Source of the DNA: an uncultured Bradyrhizobium sp.
GTDB taxonomy: Bacteria; Pseudomonadota; Alphaproteobacteria; Rhizobiales; Xanthobacteraceae
DNA length: 64,000 bases
Direction: 5' to 3'
Assembly (NCBI RefSeq): GCF_936928535.1
Contig: NZ_CAKZHY010000094.1
Location: 62,001 to 126,000 of the forward strand
This document shows, piece after piece, positions 10,898 to 18,314 of the stretch. The notes beneath the pieces were generated by a model. That model was not told the origin of the DNA. It ran no database searches and worked only from the letters and a program-made list of their open reading frames with translations. Position 1 is the stretch's first letter. Every line of letters begins with the position of its first letter. The translations under genes were made by a program, and so were the position numbers.

Positions 10898-11065
10898 CTA
10901 TTTCCGACGCCAATGCCTGTGGAGTTCGTATTCGATCTCCGCCCGGGTTGTCCCGCAGTCCTGCAGCTCCCGCTCGGTCATGGCGGCGAGCCGGCACCGG
11001 TCCTGCGATCGCTCCCGCCTGCGACGGATGGTCTCAACCACCGCCTGCCAGAGCCGCAGGGCCAT
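10898..11065 (-). CDS. DUF1127 domain protein
   Basis: 55-residue basic protein ending in the DUF1127 signature (RRRRERSQDRCRLAAMTERELQDCGTTRAEIEYE, in two parts: an Arg-rich helix, then LAAMTERELQDCGTTRAEI). DUF1127 proteins of this short class have been linked to RNA turnover and phosphate or carbon metabolism in Agrobacterium and Rhodobacter. The open frame reaches 11239, but the upstream part lacks family character and overlaps the SnoaL-like gene, so the internal ATG at 11065 was chosen. No strong SD is visible; a TTG five codons upstream is an alternative. Confidence 0.8.
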   Translation of the reverse strand: MALRLWQAVVETIRRRRERSQDRCRLAAMTERELQDCGTTRAEIEYELHRHWRRK

Positions 11066-11118
11066 TGCCGCTGACAACGAACGGCCCCGGCGGGTGGATG
11101 TGACGCCACTCAATCCGC

Positions 11119-11562
11119 TCAGCTCGCGGCCCTCGCGGCCGTTTGCGGAAACGGACCCAGCGCTCTCTCGGTCAGAACGGAGTCGCAGTACTCGCGGATC
11201 TCCTTGATCTTGCCCTCCTCGAACCGAAACACCAGGCAATAGTCATTGTCGTAACGAACGCCTTCCGGCGTGACGTTGTCGCCCTTCGCCTCCACCACGA
11301 CGATGTCGCCATCGGCGATGAAGCGCTTGGCGACCGTGCGCGTCCGGTCGCGCAGGCGGGTGCGCACATAGCCGTGCAGATCGCTGAGGATCGAGTCCTT
11401 GCCCGTGAAGGTGCGCGACCAGGAATACTGGCCGGTGACGATCCACTTCGCGTCGTCGGCAAGGCTTGCGGTGAACAGTGATCGGTCGCGGACAGCCGGG
11501 TCGGGGCTGGCGGCGGCAGCGAAAATATCCTGCATCAGTTTCTTGTTGGCGCTCGCGCTCAT
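11119..11562 (-). CDS. SnoaL-like / nuclear transport factor 2-fold protein
   Basis: 147 residues forming one NTF2-like cone fold: N-terminal helices (MQDIFAAAASPDPAVRDRSLF), then strands with WIVTGQYSWSRTFTGKDSIL, FIADGDIVVVEAKGD and YDNDYCLVFRFEEGKIKEIREYCDS. This is the typical ketosteroid-isomerase/SnoaL pattern. Enzymatic activity cannot be assigned; the C-terminal EIREYCDS is common in hypothetical members. It is divergent from the LysR gene with 91 bp between starts, so it is a likely target of that regulator. Confidence 0.85.
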   Translation of the reverse strand: MSASANKKLMQDIFAAAASPDPAVRDRSLFTASLADDAKWIVTGQYSWSRTFTGKDSILSDLHGYVRTRLRDRTRTVAKRFIADGDIVVVEAKGDNVTPEGVRYDNDYCLVFRFEEGKIKEIREYCDSVLTERALGPFPQTAARAAS

Positions 11563-11653
11563 GGCGGCATCTCCTTGTCATGCTAACGCCGAGACCATCG
11601 CCGCTGGACGAGAATTCTTCAAATCGATAGCGAATATGATATCTATTCACCTC

Positions 11654-12568
11654 ATGAATTTGAATTCGCTCGACCTCAATCTGTTGACCGCGCTTGACGC
11701 CCTGCTGCGCGAGGCCAATGTCAGCCGCGCCGCAATGCGCATCGGACTGTCACAGCCCGCCACCAGCCACGCCCTGCAGCGGCTGCGCGATATCTTTGGC
11801 GACCCGCTGCTGGTGCGCACCGGCGCTCGAATGGAACTGACGCCGCGAGCACAGGCACTGCGCGCACCGCTGGCGCAGGCGCTCGATCAGGTGCGTGGGC
11901 TGTTCGTGCCTGACGCGTTCGATGCCGCGCGCAGCGATCGGCACTTTCGCCTGATGATGCCCGATCTCGCGGTCGAATTGTTGATGCCGCCCTTGATGGA
12001 GAAGGTCACGCGTCTTGCACCCAACGTCCGCATCGACGTGGTGCCATGGCGGGGACCGGCGATCTTCCACGCCGAGTTCGCCCGCACCATCGACCTCGTG
12101 ATCTCGATCGGCAATGCCTTCAAAGGGTTTCATCGCCAGCTGCTCTACACCGACAGCGATGCGCTGGCGGTGCGGCGCGGTCATCCCGTGGGCGCCAAGC
12201 TGAAGCGGCGCGACGCTTTCCTCGCTGCACGCCATGTCGGCGTGATCATCCGCGGCCAGCCCGAAGACCTGATCGACACCTGGCTGCGGAGCAAGGGCAT
12301 CGAGCGGCAGATCTCGCTGGTGGTGTCGGGCTATCTCGAGGCGCTGCACGTCGCCGCCCGCACCGACCTCGTCGCCTTCGTGCCGCGGCGGCTGATCGCA
12401 GGGCTCTCAAAGCAGCTCGGGCTCGCCACGGTGACGCCACCGCTCGATCCCGGGATCGACGAGCAGTTCATGTTCTATCCGACGCGGGCGCAGATGGACC
12501 CGGGCTCGATCTGGCTGCGACGCTTGATGCTGGAGACAGGGCGGGAGTTGGAGAAGCGGTCTTCGTAG
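11654..12568 (+). CDS. LysR-family transcriptional regulator
   Basis: 304-residue LTTR. The N-terminal winged helix LNLLTALDALLREANVSRAAMRIGLSQPATSHALQRLRDIFGDPLLVRTG covers about residues 6-55 (key residues: SQPATSHALQRLR recognition helix). A linker helix and a two-lobed effector domain follow. The NodD/SyrM-like start (LDLNLLTALDALL) places it in the subgroup common in rhizobia. The start MNLNSLDLNLL at 11654 was chosen as the family norm; an ATG at 11636 is also in frame. It is divergent from the SnoaL-like gene, and the 91-bp gap contains AT-rich half-dyads around ATATGATATCTAT. The stop codon lies inside a palindromic repeat arm. Confidence 0.93.
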   Translation: MNLNSLDLNLLTALDALLREANVSRAAMRIGLSQPATSHALQRLRDIFGDPLLVRTGARMELTPRAQALRAPLAQALDQVRGLFVPDAFDAARSDRHFRLMMPDLAVELLMPPLMEKVTRLAPNVRIDVVPWRGPAIFHAEFARTIDLVISIGNAFKGFHRQLLYTDSDALAVRRGHPVGAKLKRRDAFLAARHVGVIIRGQPEDLIDTWLRSKGIERQISLVVSGYLEALHVAARTDLVAFVPRRLIAGLSKQLGLATVTPPLDPGIDEQFMFYPTRAQMDPGSIWLRRLMLETGRELEKRSS

Positions 12569-12654
12569 GGTGGGCAAAGCGAAGCGTGCCCACCACCTGT
12601 CGCCGCCGGAGAAAGACGGTGGGCACGGCGCTATGCGCCTTTGCCCACCCTACG
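12564..12654. repeat. Intergenic palindromic repeat, family D (GTAGGGTGGGCAAAG type)
   Basis: Perfect 16-bp terminal inverted arms CGTAGGGTGGGCAAAG (12564-12579) and CTTTGCCCACCCTACG (12639-12654) enclose further GTGCCCACC/GGTGGGCAC dyads. The LysR TAG stop (12566-12568) lies within the left arm. Confidence 0.8.
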
Positions 12655-12694
12655 AAACCTTGCACTGGATAGAATACTGTCTCGGCAAAGACAG

Positions 12695-12734
12695 TGTCAT
12701 CCCGGGTCTGCGCTGACGCTTGCCCGGGATGACA
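12695..12734. repeat. Inverted repeat, possible terminator
   Basis: 12-bp arms TGTCATCCCGGG (12695-12706) and CCCGGGATGACA (12723-12734) around a 16-base loop, between the convergent LysR and GST genes. No T-tract, so it may be a repeat remnant rather than a terminator. Confidence 0.6.
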
Positions 12735-12762
12735 GGGGAGAATGTGGTCGCGCCTTACCGGA

Positions 12763-13383
12763 TCAAGCCTTCTGCGCGTCCATCACCTTGCGCACGGCTG
12801 GACGATCGGACATGCGTTTGAAGTGGTCGGCGATCTTCGGCGTGGCGTTGATGTCGACGCTGTCGCCCTCGAGCCAGGTCGAAAGCGTGTACAGATAGGG
12901 ATCGCAGATCGTGAACTGATCGCCCATCACCCAGGGTCCCCTGTACATCCTCTGCTCGATCAAGGAGAAGCAGGCGCCCATGGTCTGCGGCACTTTCGCC
13001 TTCATGTCGGCGAAGGAGCTCTCCTGCGTCGCCCAGCGCGCGCCCCGCATCTTGTGAGCGTGATTGATGTGCACGGTCGAGCAGAGATAGGAGTTGAACG
13101 ACTGCACCTGCGCGAAGTCGAAGAGATCGTCGAGCGGCGCGAGCTTCGCCTTGGGCATGGTCTGGGCGATGTAGGCCAGCATCGCCGGCGTCTCGGTGAG
13201 GACGCCACGATCGGTCACCAGGGCCGGCACGCGGCCCTTCGGGTTGATGGCGAGATATTCAGGGCTGTTCTGCTGATTGTCCTTGAAGCTCAGCCGTTCA
13301 GCCGTGTAGTCGGCGCCGGCCTCTTCCAGGGTGATATAGGTGGCGAGCGCGCAGGTGCCGGTGGCGTAGTAGAGCTTGAGCAT
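12763..13383 (-). CDS. Glutathione S-transferase (beta/GstA-like)
   Basis: 206 residues. The N-terminal domain starts KLYYATGTCALATYITLEEAG; CALA is the Cys-containing motif of beta-class bacterial GSTs. GRVPALVTDRGVLTETPAML holds the glutathione-binding cis-Pro and the TE pair. The C-terminal helical domain contains FTICDPYLYTLSTW. The open frame extends upstream to 13539, but MLKLYY at 13383 is the family start. Probable role is glutathione conjugation or reduction of electrophiles. It is divergent from an FAD monooxygenase gene with 127 bp between starts; a shared aromatic-degradation role is possible but unproven. Confidence 0.92.
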   Translation of the reverse strand: MLKLYYATGTCALATYITLEEAGADYTAERLSFKDNQQNSPEYLAINPKGRVPALVTDRGVLTETPAMLAYIAQTMPKAKLAPLDDLFDFAQVQSFNSYLCSTVHINHAHKMRGARWATQESSFADMKAKVPQTMGACFSLIEQRMYRGPWVMGDQFTICDPYLYTLSTWLEGDSVDINATPKIADHFKRMSDRPAVRKVMDAQKA

Positions 13384-13510
13384 GTCGGACCTCATGGGAA
13401 AGCTGGAAATTAACGGCATTAGCCCCTGGGGTCTATAGCACGACATCCTCTTCGCAGTTGCCCACATCCGCCCGCCTGTGCGAAGACGCCCGCAGTCGGA
13501 GGGGTTTTTC

Positions 13511-14785
13511 ATGACGGTTCTTATCGCCGGCGGCGGCATCGGCGGGCTGACGCTTGCGCTCAGCCTGCATCAAATCGGTGTCCCCGTAAAAGTGTTCGAG
13601 AGCGTCGCGGAGCTGAAGCCGCTCGGCGTCGGCATCAACGTGCTGCCGCATGCGGTGCGCGAGCTGATCGAGCTCGGGCTGCTGGACAGGCTGGATGCCA
13701 GCGGCGTACGGACCCGAGAGCTCGCCTATTTCTCCAAACACGGCAAGCCGATCTGGAGCGAGCCGCGCGGGCTGGAGGCCGGCTACAAATGGCCGCAGTT
13801 CTCGATCCACCGCGGCATGCTCCAGCAGATCCTGCTCGATGCCGCCGTCGAGCGGCTCGGCCGCGAGAACATCTTGACCAGCCATCACCTGACCGGCTGG
13901 ACCGAGACGACCGGCGGCGTGCGCGCCGACTTCATCGACAGGGCGACCGGAAAGCCTGCCGGGACGTACGAAGGCACGATCATGATCGCCGCCGACGGCA
14001 TCCATTCCGCCGCGCGAGAAAAGCTCTACCCGAACGAAGGCCCGCCGATCTGGAACGGCCGCATCCTCTGGCGCGGCGTCACGCCCTCGAAGGCTTTCCT
14101 AACCGGCAGGACCATGATCATGGCCGGTCACGAGATCCTGAAATTCGTCTGCTATCCCATCTCGAAGGAGCCGGACGCCGCAGGCAACCATTTGATCAAC
14201 TGGGTCGCCGAGCGGCACATGCCGCCGACCTATCAGTGGCGGCGCGAGGACTATAATCGCACCGCGCGGCTGGAAGAGTTTCTGCCCTGGTTCGAGAGCT
14301 GGCAATTCGACTGGCTCGATGTGCCTGGCCTCATCCGGAACTGTCCGCACGCCTATGAATATCCGCTGGTCGATCGCGATCCGGTCGCGCAATGGACGTT
14401 CGGCAAGGTGACGCTGATGGGCGACGCCGCGCATCCCATGTATCCGATCGGCTCGAACGGCGCCTCGCAGGCCATTCTCGATGCGCGCACCATCACCCGC
14501 GAGATCCTGGCGCATGGCCCGACGACCGCAGCGCTGCTCGCCTACGAAGCCGAGCGGCGGCCCGCGACCACCGACCTCGTCCTGCTCAACCGCAAGAACG
14601 GCCCCGAGCAGGTGATGCAGCTTGTCGAAGAACGCGCGCCTGACGGCTTTGAGATCGTCACCGACGTGCTGTCGCAGAAGGAGCTGGAAGACATCGCCGC
14701 GAACTACAAGCGCGTCGCGGGCTTCCAGGTCGAGGCGCTGAATGCCAAGCCGCCGATCGTGAGCAAGGACGCGCGGGCGAGTTAG
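13511..14785 (+). CDS. FAD-dependent monooxygenase (flavin-dependent oxidoreductase)
   Basis: 424-residue class A flavoprotein hydroxylase-type protein. N-terminal Rossmann motif GGGIGGLTLALSL at residues 7-19, an ESVAEL acidic end binding the FAD ribose, the IAADGIHSAAR (DG) motif near residue 160 that binds FAD and NAD(P)H, and the GDAAHPMYPIGSNGASQAI (GD) motif near residue 305. The substrate is unknown; the family includes salicylate/6-hydroxynicotinate-like hydroxylases. The ATG at 13511 starts the Rossmann strand; the 11 upstream in-frame codons are unlikely. Divergent from the beta-class GST. Confidence 0.92.
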   Translation: MTVLIAGGGIGGLTLALSLHQIGVPVKVFESVAELKPLGVGINVLPHAVRELIELGLLDRLDASGVRTRELAYFSKHGKPIWSEPRGLEAGYKWPQFSIHRGMLQQILLDAAVERLGRENILTSHHLTGWTETTGGVRADFIDRATGKPAGTYEGTIMIAADGIHSAAREKLYPNEGPPIWNGRILWRGVTPSKAFLTGRTMIMAGHEILKFVCYPISKEPDAAGNHLINWVAERHMPPTYQWRREDYNRTARLEEFLPWFESWQFDWLDVPGLIRNCPHAYEYPLVDRDPVAQWTFGKVTLMGDAAHPMYPIGSNGASQAILDARTITREILAHGPTTAALLAYEAERRPATTDLVLLNRKNGPEQVMQLVEERAPDGFEIVTDVLSQKELEDIAANYKRVAGFQVEALNAKPPIVSKDARAS

Positions 14786-14814
14786 CTGAACCGCAAGCCG
14801 CGAGCTCCCGCTTC

Positions 14815-15005
14815 ACCTCGCCCCGCTTGCGGGGAGAGGCATAGGCCGCCTCTGGCGGCCGTCCTCAAGAACGCCGAAGCAAAGCTTCGGCTATGTTGCA
14901 TCGCAGATGCAATCCGGGTGAGGGGGTACAGGTCTATCGAAAATTTCCCGTGCGGAGAGAAGCCCCTCACCCCACCCTCTCCCCGTAAGAACGGGGCGAG
15001 GGAGT
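14815..15005. repeat. Intergenic palindromic repeat, family A
   Basis: Complex GC-rich element with CACCTCGCCCC..GGGGAGAGGC and CCTCTCCCCG..CGGGGCGAGG hairpins in inverted orientation, plus an AAGCTTCGGC segment in the middle. Related to the element at 772-915. It fills the gap between convergent monooxygenase and thioesterase genes. Confidence 0.65.
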
Positions 15006-15023
15006 GAGAGAGCAGCGCCCGCC

Positions 15024-15443
15024 TCACCTCACCACCCTCGCCGCCTCCAGCAGCCGTTCGCCCGCGCTGGCCGTCGCCAGCACGGTGCCGTCCTCCGCCA
15101 TCAGCTTCGCCTCGACGAACGCGATGGTCTTGCCGAGCTGCGTCACCTTGGCTTCGCCGATGATGGTCCCCGGTTTCGCCGGGCTGAGGAAATTCACGGT
15201 CATGCTGATGGTGGTGGTGTAGAGGCGGCCCTCGCTCATCACCAGCACGGCCGGGCCCATGGTGTCGTCGAGCATGGCAGAGAGCATGCCGCCCTGGATG
15301 AATCCCGCGGGATTGCAGAACTCAGGTCGGCCCTCGAACGCGAGTTTAATCCATCCTTCCTCCGGACGGGCATCGAGCAGGCGCCATCCCAGCAGCTCGG
15401 CGCAGGGCGGCCTCTTGAAGTTGTCCAGCGCGGTCTTGACCAT
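15024..15443 (-). CDS. PaaI-family hotdog thioesterase
   Basis: 139-residue hotdog-fold acyl-CoA thioesterase. NPAGFIQGGMLSAMLDDTMG at about residues 45-65 is the PaaI catalytic loop and helix (general pattern HGG..A..D, here QGG with the acidic D60/D61). TTISMTVNFLSPAKPGTIIGEAKV is the central strand region. Its partner pathway is unknown. The usual catalytic His of HGG is replaced by Gln, as in some family members. Upstream of it on the same strand lies mutY, with 52 bp between the mutY stop and this start; co-transcription is possible. Confidence 0.88.
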   Translation of the reverse strand: MVKTALDNFKRPPCAELLGWRLLDARPEEGWIKLAFEGRPEFCNPAGFIQGGMLSAMLDDTMGPAVLVMSEGRLYTTTISMTVNFLSPAKPGTIIGEAKVTQLGKTIAFVEAKLMAEDGTVLATASAGERLLEAARVVR

Positions 15444-15495
15444 TGGCAGCCTCCGTTTCGCACGCTGATAGCGCGACCCAGCTGCCAGCGTGCTG

Positions 15496-16614
15496 TCAGG
15501 AGGATGGGCCCGGCGGCAGATTCAGTGCATGCGCAATCACCTTGCGCATGACATTGGGCAGCGCCTCGCCCGCCAGCGTCGCGATCGGCACCCAGCGCAT
15601 GCCCTGGGGCGCGCGCGTGCGAGCCTCGACCCTCGCGGTGTAGACCACCAGCTCCAGCGGAAAATGCGTGAAGACGTGGGTGACGACGCCGACCTTGCGC
15701 TGCCAGCGCGACAGCCCCTTGATATCAGGCGCCTGCTGCTTCGCCGCTGCGTCGTCCTGGCCGGCAAGCCAGTCCGAGCCCGGCACTTCGGTCATGCCGC
15801 CGAGCAGACCTTTTTCCGCCCTCGAGCGGACCAGCAGCTCATCGCCGCGCGTGACGACGAAGGCGGCGCCACGCCGCAACGTTCCGCTCTTCTTCGGTGC
15901 CTTGCGCGGAAACGTCTCTTGCGTGCCCAGGGCGCGCGCCGTGCAGTCCTCATTCAGCGGACAGAGCGAGCAGGCCGGTTTCTTCGGCGTGCAGATCGAG
16001 GCGCCGAGATCCATCAAAGCCTGCGCACTGTCGCCGGCGCGCGAATTGGACAGCAGCGTAGCCGCCAGTTGTTGGATCAAAGGCTTTGCCTGAGGCAACT
16101 CCTCCTCGACGGCATAAAGCCGCGACACCACGCGCTCGATATTGCCGTCAACAGGCATGGTGTGGCGATCGAACGCGATCGCCGCAATCGCCGCGGCGGT
16201 GTAGGGACCGATTCCCGGCAGCGCGCGCAGGCCTGCTTCCGTATCCGGAAAGACGCCGCCATGCTCGCGCGTCACCGCCACCGCACAGGCATAAAGATTG
16301 CGCGCTCGCGAATAATAGCCAAGCCCGGCCCACATCCGCAGCACGTCATCCTGCGAGGCGTTTCCCAACGCCGTGACATCAGGCCAGCGCGCGACGAATT
16401 TTTCGAAATAGGGCCCGACCGCCTTCACCGTGGTCTGCTGCAGCATGATCTCCGACAGCCAGACGCGGTAGGGATCCGACGTCTCCCCGGGCGCCGCGCG
16501 CCAAGGCAGCCTGCGACGGTGGCGGTCGTACCATTGCAGAAGTGCGATGGGGCGCGACGAGGTCTCCGCCTGAGTGGGTTCCGATTTCGCCTTCAGGGCG
16601 GACTTGGGGCTCAT
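15496..16614 (-). CDS. mutY: A/G-specific adenine DNA glycosylase MutY
   Basis: 372-residue base-excision repair enzyme that removes adenine mispaired with 8-oxoguanine. Catalytic Glu in LSEIMLQQT (about residue 58), helix-hairpin-helix LPGIGPYTAAAIAAIAF (about 130-146), catalytic Asp in PVDGNIERV, and the 4Fe-4S cluster motif C-x6-C-x2-C-x5-C in CTPKKPACSLCPLNEDC. The C-terminal NUDIX-like 8-oxoG recognition domain (VVTRGDELLVRSRAEKGLLGGMTEVPG) is complete. Length is normal. Divergent from the DUF721 gene across a palindromic repeat. Confidence 0.96.
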   Translation of the reverse strand: MSPKSALKAKSEPTQAETSSRPIALLQWYDRHRRRLPWRAAPGETSDPYRVWLSEIMLQQTTVKAVGPYFEKFVARWPDVTALGNASQDDVLRMWAGLGYYSRARNLYACAVAVTREHGGVFPDTEAGLRALPGIGPYTAAAIAAIAFDRHTMPVDGNIERVVSRLYAVEEELPQAKPLIQQLAATLLSNSRAGDSAQALMDLGASICTPKKPACSLCPLNEDCTARALGTQETFPRKAPKKSGTLRRGAAFVVTRGDELLVRSRAEKGLLGGMTEVPGSDWLAGQDDAAAKQQAPDIKGLSRWQRKVGVVTHVFTHFPLELVVYTARVEARTRAPQGMRWVPIATLAGEALPNVMRKVIAHALNLPPGPSS

Positions 16615-16649
16615 ATCGTCACTGTAGCGATGTCAGGCCGTTCCCTCCA

Positions 16650-16767
16650 CGTCATGCCCGCGCTCGTCGCGGGCATCCACGTCTTTCTTCGCAGGAGAAC
16701 GTGGATGGCCGGGACATAGGCAAGCGGAAGCGACGCCGTCCTTGGACGGCTATGCCCGGCCATGACG
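16650..16767. repeat. Intergenic palindromic repeat, family E (CGTCATGCCCG type)
   Basis: Ends CGTCATGCCCG and CGGGCAT/GCCCGGCCATGACGG are inverted, with an inner ACGTGGATG/CATCCACGT dyad. It occupies most of the mutY/DUF721 divergent gap, so the promoters of both genes must lie in or beside it. Confidence 0.65.
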
Positions 16768-16811
16768 GCGAAGAGCCTGTGGCTCAAGCCATGGAGTGCT
16801 ATAAGGCCACC

Positions 16812-17303
16812 ATGGCCAAATTCCCTCCCAAACCCGGCCCCATCAGCGCCAAGCCGCTCGGGATCCTGCTCAACGACGTCTTTGCCGAGGCCTATGCCAA
16901 GCAGGGCTTTGCGGCGCGCGAACTGGTGACGCGGTGGGCGCAGATCGCGGGGCCTGAGATCGCGGCCCATGCCGAGCCCTTGAAGATGCAATGGCCGCGC
17001 CCCGTGGAGGGCCAGCCGCAGGAGCCCGCGACACTGGTGCTGCGGGTCGAGGGTCCGATGGCGCTGGAGATCCAGCACTCGGCCGACGTGATCCTGGAGC
17101 GGGTCAACCGCTTCTTCGGCTGGAACGCGGTCGGCAAGCTCGCCTTCCGCCAGGCTCCCCTGTCGCGGCCCCGGCGCACGGTGCGGCCGGGCCCGCCGGA
17201 CCCCAACCTGGTCGCCAAGGTGGCGGAGGGCCTGGGGGAGATCGAGGATGAAGAACTGAAGACGGCACTGGCGCGGCTCGGGGCTGCCATCAAGCGAAAT
17301 TGA
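16812..17303 (+). CDS. DUF721 (DciA-like) protein
   Basis: 163-residue protein with the DUF721 domain over about residues 15-110: LNDVFAEAYAKQGFAARELVTRWAQIAGPEIAAHAEPLKMQW, then LVLRVEGPMALEIQHSADVILERVNRFFG (key features: WAQIVG-like helix turn and L.V.V..P..A.EL pattern). Distant relatives (DciA) load the replicative helicase in bacteria lacking DnaC; whether this protein does so is inference. The C-terminal region is Pro/Arg-rich then acidic. Start at ATG 16812. The next gene (DsbA-like) begins 138 bp downstream; mutY-DUF721-dsbA-smc order is a recurrent alphaproteobacterial neighbourhood. Confidence 0.82.
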   Translation: MAKFPPKPGPISAKPLGILLNDVFAEAYAKQGFAARELVTRWAQIAGPEIAAHAEPLKMQWPRPVEGQPQEPATLVLRVEGPMALEIQHSADVILERVNRFFGWNAVGKLAFRQAPLSRPRRTVRPGPPDPNLVAKVAEGLGEIEDEELKTALARLGAAIKRN

Positions 17304-17441
17304 GCCTTATTCCCGATCTAATCTGGACCCGTCCTTGCCGCTCGCCATTGCCTCAAACCACGTTTCAAGCTAGCGACAGGCCTCGCCCGGGAACCCTCAT
17401 TTGAGCCTCGGGCCGAGACCACGCCAATTCGGGAGCCGACC

Positions 17442-18098
17442 TTGATCATCACCCGCCGCGCCTTCACCACGATGCTGTCGCTGACCGGTCTTGCCGCGAT
17501 CGCCGGGCTCTCGCCGCTGCGGTTCATCACCGAGGCCATGGCCCAGGCTGCCGCCGACGTCGCCAAGCCGGTGTCGCTGCCCGACATGGCGCTCGGCCCC
17601 AAGGACGCCGCCGTCACCATCACCGAATTCGCCTCGATGACCTGCCCGCACTGCGCGGCCTTCAACGAGCAGGTCTTCCCCAAGATCAAGTCGGAATACA
17701 TCGACACCGGCAAGGTCCGTTACATCTTCCGCGAGTTCCCGCTCGACATCAAAGCCGCCGCCGGCTCGATGCTGTCGCGCTGCATCGCCAAGGACGACGC
17801 ACCGAAATATTTCGCTGTCACCGACATGCTGTTCCGCCAGCAGAACGATTGGGTGGTGAAGAACACCACCGAGACCCTGACCCGGATCGGCAAGCAGGCC
17901 GGCCTCACCCAGCAGCAGGTGGAAGCCTGCCTGAAGGACCAGGCGCTGCTCGACAAGATCGCCGCCGACCAGAAATATGCGAGCGACGTGTTGAAGGTGG
18001 ATTCGACGCCGACCTTCTTCATCAATGGCGAGAAGATCAAGGGCGAGGCCTCGTTCGAGGAATTCGCGAAGAAGATCAATCCGCTGCTGAAGAGCTGA
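17442..18098 (+). CDS. DsbA-family thiol:disulfide oxidoreductase, exported
   Basis: 218 residues. The N-terminus TRRAFTTMLSLTGLAAIAG is a Tat-like signal (twin Arg at 5-6) with a probable cleavage after AMAQA near residue 36. The DsbA/thioredoxin domain has active site CPHC at residues 68-71 and a cis-Pro in VDSTPTFFING. It probably oxidises or isomerises disulfides in periplasmic proteins. The start is TTG at 17442, chosen because GGGAG at 17431-17435 is well spaced and because the next ATG (residue 11) would remove the twin arginines. Located directly before smc, 216 bp apart. Confidence 0.92.
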   Translation: MIITRRAFTTMLSLTGLAAIAGLSPLRFITEAMAQAAADVAKPVSLPDMALGPKDAAVTITEFASMTCPHCAAFNEQVFPKIKSEYIDTGKVRYIFREFPLDIKAAAGSMLSRCIAKDDAPKYFAVTDMLFRQQNDWVVKNTTETLTRIGKQAGLTQQQVEACLKDQALLDKIAADQKYASDVLKVDSTPTFFINGEKIKGEASFEEFAKKINPLLKS

Positions 18099-18314
18099 TT
18101 CGCTCGTCAAGATCCTGATTCGCATCTCGAAAGCCGTATCTTTCCCGGCATAAATCCCTTGGGAAAAACGGCTTTCGCTGGTTGCCCTCGCGGCGCACCG
18201 CGGCCATTGTCCGCCGCATGAGGCGCCCCGCGCGACTCGCCCCAACAGCGACATTGCCTTCCATGGTATTGTCCCGGCAGGGGGATTCGCGCCTGCCAAC
18301 AGAGATGCGTGCTT

